Assembly (NCBI RefSeq): GCF_000355765.4
Contig: NZ_CP021106.3
Location: 901,137 to 965,136, forward strand
Direction: 5' to 3'
DNA from: Nitrosospira lacus
GTDB taxonomy: Bacteria; Pseudomonadota; Gammaproteobacteria; Burkholderiales; Nitrosomonadaceae
Length of the DNA: 64,000 nucleotides
Within the stretch, counting starts at the first letter, position 1. Each line of letters begins with the position of its first letter. A program made the translations under genes and the position numbers. Of this stretch, positions 23,054 to 31,571 are shown in pieces. The notes beneath the pieces are model-generated. The model did not search any database and was not told the DNA's origin. It saw only the letters and a program-made list of their open reading frames with translations.

Positions 23054-24208
23054 ATGAATGAAAAGCCCGGTCTATCGATATGGGGCACTGTAGTTGTGCG
23101 TCCGGTCACAAATTATCGTGAGATGGGAATGTTTATCGATATCCCATGGCGCATTTATGCAGATGACCCGATGTGGGTACCTCCCCTGCGTCTGGAGCGG
23201 CGCCTGCATTTCTCCAGATTTAATCCGTTTTTCAAGCATGGGGAATGGCAAGCATGGATTGCATATCGAAATAATCAGCCCGTGGGAAGGATCAGTGCTC
23301 AAATTGATCAGCTGCACCGGGAGCGCTATGGTGCGGATACCGGTCATTTTGGCTTGCTGGAAGGCATAGATGACACGGAGGTTTTCGCGGCGCTTGTGCG
23401 CACCGCCGAGGAGTGGCTGGCTGCCCGGCATACCAGGCATATCAGCGGACCGTTCAATTTATCCATCAATCAGGAGTGTGGTGTTTTGGTAGAGGGTTTT
23501 GATACGCCACCGATGGTGATGATGCCGCATTCACGCGCATGGTACGGTAAATTACTTGAAGAGCAAGGCTACCAACCGCTGAAGGATCTGCTTGCCTATT
23601 GGGCGGAGATTGACCATAAGATGCCCCGATTGATGAGCAATGTGATTGAAAGATTTTCCAAACAGGTACGGTTACGGAAACTACGCCGTGACAAATTTGA
23701 CGAAGAGATGGAAATATTGCGTGATATATTCAATGATGCTTGGTCGGAGAATTGGGGCTTCGTTCCTTTTACCGAGGCCGAGTTTGCCGAGCTTGGCAGC
23801 AGTCTTCGCTTACTCGTACCCGACGAGTTTATTCAGATTGCCGAGGTTGACGGTCGCCCGGCGGCATTCATGGCGGGATTGCCCAATCTTAACGAGATAT
23901 TCGCGGAGCTTAATGGCAGTTTGTTTCCGTTCGGGTGGATTCGAATGATCAAATACCTTAAATCCAGAGGAGTTCGTACCGGCCGGATACCGTTGATGGG
24001 GGTACGCAAGCAATTTCAGAGTTCGCCGATCGGCATGGCGCTGGCGATTATGGTAATCGATGCGCCGCGGCAGGCAGGGCTTTCCAGGGGAATCCAGGCG
24101 GTTGAACTGTCATGGATACTTGAGGATAACAAGGCAATGCGGGGAATTCTGGATTACCTGGGCTGCCGGCAGTACAAACGTTACCGGATTTTTGGCAAGA
24201 CCTTGTAA
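23054..24208 (+). CDS. YghO/bacterial ceramide synthase-like GNAT acyltransferase
   Basis: The 384-aa protein resembles the YghO family, a double-GNAT-fold group to which the bacterial ceramide synthase bCerS of Caulobacter belongs by published work. Visible family-like parts are YADDPMWVPPLRLE, HGEWQAWIAYRNNQPVGRISAQ, GPFNLSINQECGVLVEGFDTPP and SWILEDNKAMRGILDYLGC near the end. It has no signal peptide or clear membrane helix. It opens the plus-strand lipid gene series. I infer N-acylation of an amino lipid precursor; no serine palmitoyltransferase is in this window, so the substrate is unproven. No clear Shine-Dalgarno lies before the ATG. Confidence 0.8.
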   Translation: MNEKPGLSIWGTVVVRPVTNYREMGMFIDIPWRIYADDPMWVPPLRLERRLHFSRFNPFFKHGEWQAWIAYRNNQPVGRISAQIDQLHRERYGADTGHFGLLEGIDDTEVFAALVRTAEEWLAARHTRHISGPFNLSINQECGVLVEGFDTPPMVMMPHSRAWYGKLLEEQGYQPLKDLLAYWAEIDHKMPRLMSNVIERFSKQVRLRKLRRDKFDEEMEILRDIFNDAWSENWGFVPFTEAEFAELGSSLRLLVPDEFIQIAEVDGRPAAFMAGLPNLNEIFAELNGSLFPFGWIRMIKYLKSRGVRTGRIPLMGVRKQFQSSPIGMALAIMVIDAPRQAGLSRGIQAVELSWILEDNKAMRGILDYLGCRQYKRYRIFGKTL

Positions 24209-24268
24209 TCGATATATGACAGACACCATAGTATGAGAGTTAAATCCAGATAATCAATAGGACGCGAG

Positions 24269-24436
24269 ATGATGGTGAGGCAGGTTGCGAGATGGTTTTG
24301 TCGGCTGGAAGAAGTCCATGGCTTGGACTATGGGAACCGGGCAAGCGGCGGAAATGGCCGCAAACTGACTGCCAGCATTTGGGCAGGCTCGGAGAGCTGT
24401 CTAATGGATTATCTGGTTAAAGCCCGCGATGAATAA
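24269..24436 (+). CDS. possible 55-aa leader ORF
   Basis: This frame starts at ATGATG and ends in TAA eight bases inside the following nucleotidyltransferase gene, so translation could be coupled. The peptide (MMVRQVARWFCRLEEVHG...) matches nothing I recognise and has no strong ribosome-binding site. It may be an untranslated gap. Confidence 0.25.
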   Translation: MMVRQVARWFCRLEEVHGLDYGNRASGGNGRKLTASIWAGSESCLMDYLVKARDE

Positions 24437-25271
24437 AGTTGATCAATTTACCGCTATCGTGCTGGCCGCAGATCGGACAGCAGGTGACCCGGTCGCGGCT
24501 GAAACAGGCGTGGCCTGCAAGGCGTTTGCACCCATCCACGGAACGCCGATGATCATTCGCGTGCTGGATGCGCTGGAAGCCAGTGATAGGGTGAAGACGA
24601 TTATTGTATGCGGTCCACCCAAGTCCGCGCTCCCGGGCTGCCCCGAGCTTGAAAGGCGAATCGCAAGCCGGCGTGTCATCTGGCTGCCGAATCTGGATTC
24701 TCCCAGCCGCAGCGCCGATAGCGGACTCACGCATATCGATCAGAACTCTCCGGTGTTACTGACGACAGCCGATCATGCTTTATTGACGTCTTCAATTGTG
24801 CGCTATTTTTTGGATGAATCGCAAAAGTCGGGTAGCGACGCCACGGTGGGAGTGGTCAAATATGAAGATGTCGCAGCTGCATTTCCCGGGGTGAAACGAA
24901 CCGTCATACGTTTGCAGGATGGTGGCGTCTGCGGCTGTAATCTCTATGCATTTCTTAACCCTCGTGGCCGGGGCCTGGTGTCGTTCTGGCAGCGAGCGGA
25001 AGATCTGCGCAAACATCCGGGACAATTGATCGCACAGACTTTTGGTCTCATGGCTGTACTCTTGTACCTATTTGGGTTATTGACGCTCGCCCGCGGACTA
25101 AAGGCCGTTTCGGCCAAGACCGGGATCAAGGTGCAGCCGGTATTTTTGCCTTTTCCCCAAGCTGGTGTCGATGTTGACAAGGTTGAGGACATGCTGCTCG
25201 TGGAATCTGTCCTGGCGGGAGCGGTGCCGCTTGCTCAAGAGAAAACAGACTCGCCTGGCCGGCTTTCATAG
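24429..25271 (+). CDS. MobA-like nucleotidyltransferase
   Basis: This 280-aa NTP-transferase-fold protein probably links a nucleotide to a small phosphorylated compound. The N-terminal loop FTAIVLAADRTAGD...CKAFAPIHGTPMI replaces the usual GxGTRM motif. The metal site is probable in LLTTADHALLT, and a second acidic site is VDVDKVEDML near the C-terminus. A hydrophobic stretch (about residues 202-222) interrupts the C-terminal half and may touch the membrane. Phosphoglycerate cytidylyltransferase CpgD of the Caulobacter ceramide locus is a plausible functional analogue, by context only. It ends 38 bp before lptF. Confidence 0.78.
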   Translation: MNKVDQFTAIVLAADRTAGDPVAAETGVACKAFAPIHGTPMIIRVLDALEASDRVKTIIVCGPPKSALPGCPELERRIASRRVIWLPNLDSPSRSADSGLTHIDQNSPVLLTTADHALLTSSIVRYFLDESQKSGSDATVGVVKYEDVAAAFPGVKRTVIRLQDGGVCGCNLYAFLNPRGRGLVSFWQRAEDLRKHPGQLIAQTFGLMAVLLYLFGLLTLARGLKAVSAKTGIKVQPVFLPFPQAGVDVDKVEDMLLVESVLAGAVPLAQEKTDSPGRLS

Positions 25272-25309
25272 CGTGTGGCCGTTCCAGCACGAAGTGGCGG
25301 GAAGAATCC

Positions 25310-26386
25310 GTGAAAATAATAGAACGATATATTACGCGTGAATTGTTAACACCGTTTACGGTGGTGATTGTCATTTTGGCGGCATTATTCTCGAGTTTCA
25401 GCAGCGCCCGCTTCCTGGCCGGGGCGGTTACAGAATCGCTTGGTGTTACCGCCATGCTGAAGCTGGTATTGCTAAGGACGCTGATTGCCTTGGAAGTGCT
25501 GATGCCAATCGCTCTTTATGTTGTTATCGTCATGGGTCTTGGACGGCTGAACAGGGATCAGGAAATTAATGTATTGCGATCCGCCGGTATCAGCGATGAC
25601 CGCATAATTTATGCCATACTCATCGTTGCCATCCCCGTGGGAATTATTAGCGGTGTACTCTCTATTTTCGTGCGCCCATGGGCCTATGAAGAAAGCTATA
25701 TTCTGAATGCGCAGGCGGAAGCTGAATTAAACATGGATCGATTCCAAGCCGGGCGTTTCTATGGAAGCGAAAACAGCGGCAGGGTGATTTATCTTCAGAC
25801 CAAGGATAGCGCCGGCAAGGAGATGAAGGATGTGTTTCATTACATCAGAAAAAAAGACAGCAGCGAGATTATTATAGCCAGGGAAATCCATCCGCAGGAG
25901 CCGGCAGCTCGCCAACGTCCCCAGATACACCTGCTTGATGGCGCCGCATACCAGCTGATGCATTCTGAAATGAGAGACACGGTAGTCCATTTAGAGAAGC
26001 TGGTATATTTTACCGATAGCGGCAACGTACTGGATTACAAACGCAAGGCTGCCTCCACCAAGGCGTTGCAGGAATCTGATCAGCCACGCGATATTGCGGA
26101 ATTCCAGTGGCGGCTTTCACGCCCCATTGCCACCATTCTGCTGGCACTGATTGCCGTGCCGTTCAGCCGTGCCTCACCCCGTCAGGATAAGGGTGAAAAA
26201 ACTTATTATGCCGCGGCATTGGTTTTCGCGATCTACTACATCCTGAGTGGCTTGGCCCAAACATGGGTGGAGCAGGGAACCATTGGTAGAGTACCTGGTG
26301 TCTGGTGGCTTTATGCCTTGATGTCCATGGTTGCGCTCGGCTTGCTGTCACCTGGTTACTGGCGGAAGTTGTTCCCCCGCCGATGA
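25310..26386 (+). CDS. lptF: LptF/YjgP-family lipid export permease
   Basis: LptF is one of the two inner-membrane permeases of the LptB2FG transporter that extracts lipopolysaccharide from the inner membrane. The 358-aa protein starts MKIIERYITRELLTPFTVVI and has the six-helix plan: three helices in the first 110 residues, a periplasmic jellyroll domain, and three helices after residue 260 (PIATILLALIAVPFSRASP). It overlaps lptG by four bases. It is not next to pepA, where the housekeeping betaproteobacterial pair usually lies, so it may be a second pair for another lipid. Confidence 0.9.
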   Translation: MKIIERYITRELLTPFTVVIVILAALFSSFSSARFLAGAVTESLGVTAMLKLVLLRTLIALEVLMPIALYVVIVMGLGRLNRDQEINVLRSAGISDDRIIYAILIVAIPVGIISGVLSIFVRPWAYEESYILNAQAEAELNMDRFQAGRFYGSENSGRVIYLQTKDSAGKEMKDVFHYIRKKDSSEIIIAREIHPQEPAARQRPQIHLLDGAAYQLMHSEMRDTVVHLEKLVYFTDSGNVLDYKRKAASTKALQESDQPRDIAEFQWRLSRPIATILLALIAVPFSRASPRQDKGEKTYYAAALVFAIYYILSGLAQTWVEQGTIGRVPGVWWLYALMSMVALGLLSPGYWRKLFPRR

Positions 26387-27447
26387 CGATAGTCAACCGC
26401 TACTTGGCTTTCCAGGTATTGATGGGCCTGGGCATCGCTACCGCGGTGCTTTTGCCATTATTCAGTTTTCTCGACTTGCTGGATCAGCTTGACGACGTGG
26501 GGAAGGGGACCTATCGCGTCGAGGATGCATTTCTGCACACTGCATTATTGTTGCCGCGCAGATTTGTTCAACTTGCGCCTTTTATTACGCTGCTGGGGAA
26601 CGTCATCGCGCTAGGACGATTGGCTGTTAACTCGGAACTGACGGCATTAAGGGTGGCAGGTATTTCTCCCATTCGTATCAGTCTTGCGCCACTGGGAGTC
26701 GGACTGATTCTCCTGTTATTCATTGCTGTACTGGAACAATTTGTTGCGCCGCAACTTCAGCAGCGGGCTATCTCGTCCCGCGCGGTCGCGCTTGACAAGA
26801 GTGCGGCGCTTGGCAAGCATCTGGGTATCTGGACCCGGGATGAGCGGAATATAGTTCGTATCGGTGAGATGCTGCATGCGAAAAAGGCCGTGGATATAGA
26901 AGTCATGCATTTTGATGATAATGGGTTCCTGCTAACCTATACTTATGCCAAATATGCGGATCTCGTTGCTGATGGTCTGTGGGAATTAGGCGATGTCACT
27001 ATCAAGACATTTGCGGGACAACGTATTGAATCCATGAGCAAAGCATCGATGAGCTGGAGATCATTTCTGAATCCGGATGATATATCGACGCTGACAAAGT
27101 CACCGGAGAGTCTTTCTCCCATCGAGTTATTTCTGCATGTTCGTTTCCTGCGTGCGACTGGTCAGGAGGCAGACGCTTATGCATTGGCTCTATGGCGAAA
27201 GGCAGGTGGAGCGCTGACAACAATCGCGATGTTGCTGCTTTCCATCCCCTTTGTATTCGGCTCGGTACGGGCGGGCCTTGGCAATAAGTTGGTACTCGCA
27301 TCCATGCTTGGCATCAGCGTTTATCTTCTTGATCAGATTATCGCGAATGCCGGATTGTTACTGCATTTGAATCCAGCATTCACCGCGCTCTCACCGGGGT
27401 TATTGTTGATCATTCTGGCTAATTTCTGGCTGCGGCGGATTTTTTAG
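26383..27447 (+). CDS. lptG: LptG/YjgQ-family lipid export permease
   Basis: This 354-aa partner of LptF has N-terminal helices beginning MTIVNRYLAFQVLMGLGIA, a periplasmic domain and C-terminal helices (TIAMLLLSIPFVFGSVR, LGISVYLLDQIIANAG). The ATG at 26383 overlaps the lptF stop as ATGA, which fixes the start; the longer frame from 26305 lies inside lptF. With an LptB ATPase encoded elsewhere it would form a transporter complex. The lipid carried may be lipopolysaccharide or the product of the surrounding lipid genes. Confidence 0.9.
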   Translation: MTIVNRYLAFQVLMGLGIATAVLLPLFSFLDLLDQLDDVGKGTYRVEDAFLHTALLLPRRFVQLAPFITLLGNVIALGRLAVNSELTALRVAGISPIRISLAPLGVGLILLLFIAVLEQFVAPQLQQRAISSRAVALDKSAALGKHLGIWTRDERNIVRIGEMLHAKKAVDIEVMHFDDNGFLLTYTYAKYADLVADGLWELGDVTIKTFAGQRIESMSKASMSWRSFLNPDDISTLTKSPESLSPIELFLHVRFLRATGQEADAYALALWRKAGGALTTIAMLLLSIPFVFGSVRAGLGNKLVLASMLGISVYLLDQIIANAGLLLHLNPAFTALSPGLLLIILANFWLRRIF

Positions 27448-27709
27448 GCCTCCGTAGTTTCGATGAGCAAGCGCGAGTATTCGTTTCCGCACGAGTTGTT
27501 GCTATGGCAGTTAACCCGCAAATACTGTAATCTGCGCGGCTTGGCTCGCACCAGGGATATATTCCAGTGATTCCGGATTCAGCGATCAATCGGATGGCGA
27601 TCTGTCCAGCTGCCGTATCCAGGAGAGTCTATACCGGTGCGATAGTGAGCCGATAACACGGGAGAGGATAGCGGGCTGTCTGGAATTTCAGCCGGTACCA
27701 TCAAGTTGA

Positions 27710-28717
27710 ATGATAGAACAGTCACGAATTGACAGCTTAAGAGAAGGAACGGCAACCGTTGGGTTTCTTTTCAATCCTCTCAGCGGGCGCATTCGCAAGC
27801 GTAAAGATGCGATAAAAGGTGAGCTGATCAAAATTCCCGGTGCAATCTGCCAGGAAGTGACGAATGGGCCGCAGATTTGCGCATCGGTTGACGCGTTCTT
27901 GCTCGCAGGAATCGATTTGCTGGCAGTCGTTGGCGGGGACGGGACCGTGCAGGCGGTATTGAACCATCTATTTACAACCCGGCCAATGGGCAAATGGCCT
28001 GTTCTAACAATCATCCCTGGCGGCACAACCAATATGACTGCATTGGATCTGGGCATTCACGGCAGGCCGGAGCATATTCTGCGAGAGTTAAGCAAATGCC
28101 TGCTAAAACAAACTTCACCCATATTGTTGAGGCGTCATGTCTTGTGTATTGAACAAGCGGGCACAGCCAAGGTTTATGGAATGTTTTTCGGTCTCGGCCT
28201 AATTGCCCGCGCAGTAATATTCTCTCAGGGTAGAATCAAGCAGTTGGGTATTACGGGGGAAATCTATTCAGCCATCATTACGCTCGGCTATTTCGCCGGA
28301 GTCCTGCTCGGGCGCCGGGAAGGTGCCTGGGCGCCAGTTCAGATGTCGATTATCCAGAAAAATGGCGAAACCCTCCGCGGAACGTATTCGTTTCTGTTTG
28401 CCAGCACGCTCGATCGCCTTTTGTTCGGCATGCGTCCGTACTGGGGACGGGGGGGAGAACCGCTTCATGTCACTTGTGTCCGGCAAAAGCGGAAGCGTCC
28501 GCTACGCTCGTTATTGACGCTACTTTCAGGTCGCGGGGAGGTCCTTAAGGAACAAGATGGCTATCATAGTTTCAATACCGAAGTGCTGGAACTGCTTATA
28601 GATGACGATTACATCGTCGACGGTGAATCCTACCGGGCATCAAGCGAGGATGGGCCATTGCGCATCACAGGGGCCGGTCCGATTATCTTCCTGGGAGCCG
28701 GCAGCGTGAACTCATAA
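27710..28717 (+). CDS. diacylglycerol/ceramide kinase-like lipid kinase
   Basis: This 335-aa protein has the DAGK catalytic fold. VGFLFNPLSGR opens the domain, the nucleotide loop is VVGGDGTVQAVLNHL, and PGGTTNMTALDLGIH is the phosphate-binding segment. The GTTNMTA version differs from the GTANDFA of YegS and DgkB. It would phosphorylate a lipid hydroxyl with ATP. The bacterial ceramide kinase CpgB is of this fold, and the YghO-like acyltransferase upstream makes a ceramide substrate conceivable. A 262-bp gap separates it from lptG. Confidence 0.85.
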   Translation: MIEQSRIDSLREGTATVGFLFNPLSGRIRKRKDAIKGELIKIPGAICQEVTNGPQICASVDAFLLAGIDLLAVVGGDGTVQAVLNHLFTTRPMGKWPVLTIIPGGTTNMTALDLGIHGRPEHILRELSKCLLKQTSPILLRRHVLCIEQAGTAKVYGMFFGLGLIARAVIFSQGRIKQLGITGEIYSAIITLGYFAGVLLGRREGAWAPVQMSIIQKNGETLRGTYSFLFASTLDRLLFGMRPYWGRGGEPLHVTCVRQKRKRPLRSLLTLLSGRGEVLKEQDGYHSFNTEVLELLIDDDYIVDGESYRASSEDGPLRITGAGPIIFLGAGSVNS

Positions 28718-28962
28718 TCATGATTCTGAAAGCGGCAGGCAATCACTCATTTTTTTGTTTAGCACGATGATGCACAAAGATGTTTTGAACCCTGAGATTT
28801 CCACCTTTTTGGTGAGTGTTTGCTACGAAGCGAATTGCATAATATTTGCGGCCCATGGCTGCGTTGCAGCTACCTGGAACGGAATGACCATTCCGCGTCA
28901 TTGCGCCTTGTTCCGTACCCCAAAAACCACACACTTCGCTCCATCCAACTACCGGATTCAGG

Positions 28963-29934
28963 ATGTCAGACTACGCTCCACTATCTGATCAACAGCTCCC
29001 AAGCGACCTGGTCGCCGAGATGGCTTCGCTAAGCTCAAAAGCGGTCCCGGCGGATTTTTTTATTCTGGTTGAAGAATTAAAATCACGCTTTGGCCAGTCG
29101 CTGGACGCGGTTCTTCTTTATGGATCCTGTCTGCGTTCTCATGAGGTTGGTGAAGGGGTTGTGGATTTCTACGTCGTGGTGGATAGCTACAGCAACGCTT
29201 ATCCAGAGCGTTATCTGGCTTATCTCAATGCATGGCTGCCGCCTAATGTATTTTATCTGGAGGTATCCAGTCAGGAAAACAGCCTTCGCGCCAAATATGC
29301 GGTGGTTTCAATAGCAGACTTTGAGCGGGGAACCCGGCAATGGTTTCACCCCTATCTGTGGGCGCGCTTTGCTCAACCCACGCGGTTGCTGTATGTGCGC
29401 GATGAAATCATCCGCAAGCGTATTCACCACGCGCTGGCCAGTGCGGTAGTAACATTTCTCAAGTCCAGTCTTCCCGTACTGGATTCATCCGTGGTGGATG
29501 CCGAAGCAATCTGGATTAACGGTCTGACCCAGACTTACGCCGCTGAATTGCGGCCTGAACGGGCAACGCGTGCGCAACAGCTTGCGCGGATCAATCTGGA
29601 TGACTATGCGCGATTGACTGCGCATGCCGTACCGGCCTTGGTGGGAAAGCTGAAGAGCTTGCCGAACGGGCATTATCAGTGGCTGGTTGATGAAACGAGC
29701 CATCGGCGTTCACTATGGCACTGGCGATTACGCCGTTGGCAGGGGAAGGTCTTGTCCGTGCTAAGGTTGACCAAGGCTGCATTTACCTTTCGCGACAGCA
29801 TTAGTTATGCGGCATGGAAGATCGAACGCCATACCGGCGTACGCGTTGAGGTGACACCCATGTTGCGGCGGCATCCTGTGCTGTGGGGTTTCAAGGTTTC
29901 CTGGCGATTATTGCGGCGTGGTGTGATGCGTTGA
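28963..29934 (+). CDS. Tam41/Mmp37-like lipid cytidylyltransferase
   Basis: The 323-aa protein resembles Tam41, the mitochondrial CDP-diacylglycerol synthase, a soluble nucleotidyltransferase unrelated to CdsA. Matches by eye are LLYGSCLRSHEVGEG, VVDFYVVVD, KYAVVSIADFERGTRQW and PYLWARFAQPTRLLYV, in the Tam41 order. No membrane segment is seen; the C-terminus is basic. Following a lipid kinase, it would turn a lipid phosphate into a CDP-lipid. The ATG follows the CAACTACCGGATT motif by four bases. The assignment is from motif order only, but the match extends over about 100 residues. Confidence 0.68.
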   Translation: MSDYAPLSDQQLPSDLVAEMASLSSKAVPADFFILVEELKSRFGQSLDAVLLYGSCLRSHEVGEGVVDFYVVVDSYSNAYPERYLAYLNAWLPPNVFYLEVSSQENSLRAKYAVVSIADFERGTRQWFHPYLWARFAQPTRLLYVRDEIIRKRIHHALASAVVTFLKSSLPVLDSSVVDAEAIWINGLTQTYAAELRPERATRAQQLARINLDDYARLTAHAVPALVGKLKSLPNGHYQWLVDETSHRRSLWHWRLRRWQGKVLSVLRLTKAAFTFRDSISYAAWKIERHTGVRVEVTPMLRRHPVLWGFKVSWRLLRRGVMR

Positions 29935-30002
29935 TATCGGGGAACCCTGAAGTCCTCCAGCGGCACATCTGCTGGTAAGATCGAAGACTCGTCGAAGATT
30001 GT

Positions 30003-30638
30003 TCAGAGATCTCTTAGATCGGGCACGATATCCACATCAGCGGGGAAGGGATTTTTGTCTCCCGGCCGTACGCGTCCCAAAAATGCGATGTTATTAAGCC
30101 TGGCACTCTGATAATCAATCAGTGCATCACCTATCATCAGCACACGTTCTGGCGGAAGATTATGGCCGGACAATATATTCCCGATCAGCGTTTGTTTTGG
30201 CGTGGGAGAGCCGCATACCCCGGTGAAATAGGATGCAAGGCCCCGGCGTGCAACAATTGTATTAAGTTCTGCTTCCGGCGTACCGGATGCAATGAACAAG
30301 GGTATTCTCGCGGCCTCTTTACGAATCAGCTCGGCTGCACCAGGCACGGTCTCGCTTGCAATCACGGCCTCAACCACCAGTTCAGAGAAACGTCGATCCA
30401 GTTGTTGCTCTTCATCCGGTGTCAGCGGAGGTCTGTCCAATAAATATTCCTGAAAATAATGGAATTTCTGGTAGCGCGACATGCCGCCGTTTGCGCGGTG
30501 ATATTGCATCACCGCAGTCATCACTGTTTCCCCATGGGTTCGATAGAGATTACCGAAGGCTTCTGTTTTGATGTCCCCGGACTCCACTACTACACCATCG
30601 AAATCGAAAATGATGGCTTGCCAGTGCCCGGTCTTCAT
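30003..30638 (-). CDS. HAD-superfamily phosphatase, PGMB-like
   Basis: This 211-aa HAD hydrolase has the nucleophile motif FDFDGVVVES, a helical cap (residues about 20-90), motif II FIASGTP and motif IV MIGDALIDYQSA. It probably removes phosphate from a sugar phosphate. Its start overlaps the stop of the epimerase gene by four bases, and it is the last gene of a five-gene operon. In a CMP-ulosonate pathway it could fill the role KdsC has in Kdo synthesis, although KdsC is of a different HAD subclass. Confidence 0.85.
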   Translation of the reverse strand: MKTGHWQAIIFDFDGVVVESGDIKTEAFGNLYRTHGETVMTAVMQYHRANGGMSRYQKFHYFQEYLLDRPPLTPDEEQQLDRRFSELVVEAVIASETVPGAAELIRKEAARIPLFIASGTPEAELNTIVARRGLASYFTGVCGSPTPKQTLIGNILSGHNLPPERVLMIGDALIDYQSARLNNIAFLGRVRPGDKNPFPADVDIVPDLRDL

Positions 30639-31564
30639 GCTTTGTTGGCAGATGCCGAAGGTGTGGCATCGTCATCGTCGCTGGAGTGATGCATGGTTTT
30701 GTGAATATCCCTGAGGCAATCAAGCAGGCCCTGGCCGAGATCGACATGCTCGTTAAGCACCAGCTTGCGGCCGATGCGGGGTTGAAATGCGTAGGGAGTT
30801 ACCTCATAGTGATGCACCGCATTGCCTTCGTCGAAATTCAATGCTATTTCCCAAGGCATGATTTCCGAGATCATCGTCATGACATCCTTGATCCGCAACC
30901 GCTCCTGTCCGGTCAGGATCAAATGGCGGTTGGCGAACTCCGGCGACAGCACCTGTACGCTCATGCGCGCCGCATCCTCCACATGGATGTACTCGCGGAG
31001 CGCTTCACCGGTACCATGATAGGTTATCGAATGCCGTTCAACGGCTTCGTGCAGCATCCGGTAGATCCCGTTGCGGGCATCGGCACGCCTGCCGTACAAA
31101 GATCCATAGCGCAAAATACTATAATCCAGTCCGTAGCGCTCATGATAGGTTTCTATAAAGCGCTCTGCCGCCTGCTTGCTGGCACGGTAAAACGAACCGG
31201 ACTCGGAATAAACATAAATCGTGCTGGCGAAGACGAAGCGGCGAGCCCCGGCGAGACGGGCGGCTTCCAGCGCGTGCATATTACCCAGTACATTGATCGT
31301 GGCGGTAGCCAGCGGCTTGTCATGAGCTTCATCGATATCCGCGATCGCGGCAAAATTATAGACCACGTCTACACCCCTGGCTGCTTCCGTCACCTGATCG
31401 AGATCCATGATGTCGCCAATGATCATTTCCTGATCCTGACCCTGATAACGTGAGGGACACCGGTCAAACAGGCGCACCCGGTACCCGGCAGCGGATAATG
31501 CGTCAGCAACATGACTGCCAAGAAAACCACTGGCGCCATACACGATAGCGATTTCGTTAGCCAT
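30635..31564 (-). CDS. NAD-dependent sugar epimerase/dehydratase
   Basis: This 309-aa extended short-chain dehydrogenase has the Rossmann motif YGASGFLGSHVADAL, the catalytic YRASK (in GSFYRASKQAAERF) and the family segment YGSLYGRRADARNG. Enzymes of this kind oxidise, epimerise or reduce nucleotide-linked or free sugars. It is the fourth gene of the operon, 7 bp after the dehydrogenase gene, and overlaps the HAD gene. Its exact reaction cannot be read from the sequence. Confidence 0.88.
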   Translation of the reverse strand: MANEIAIVYGASGFLGSHVADALSAAGYRVRLFDRCPSRYQGQDQEMIIGDIMDLDQVTEAARGVDVVYNFAAIADIDEAHDKPLATATINVLGNMHALEAARLAGARRFVFASTIYVYSESGSFYRASKQAAERFIETYHERYGLDYSILRYGSLYGRRADARNGIYRMLHEAVERHSITYHGTGEALREYIHVEDAARMSVQVLSPEFANRHLILTGQERLRIKDVMTMISEIMPWEIALNFDEGNAVHHYEVTPYAFQPRIGRKLVLNEHVDLGQGLLDCLRDIHKTMHHSSDDDDATPSASANKA

Positions 31565-31571
31565 TCCTGTT

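Noticed and set aside
28718-28962. 77-aa plus-strand frame before the Tam41-like gene
   Set aside because: No ribosome-binding site or similarity; it runs into the next gene's start in another frame.
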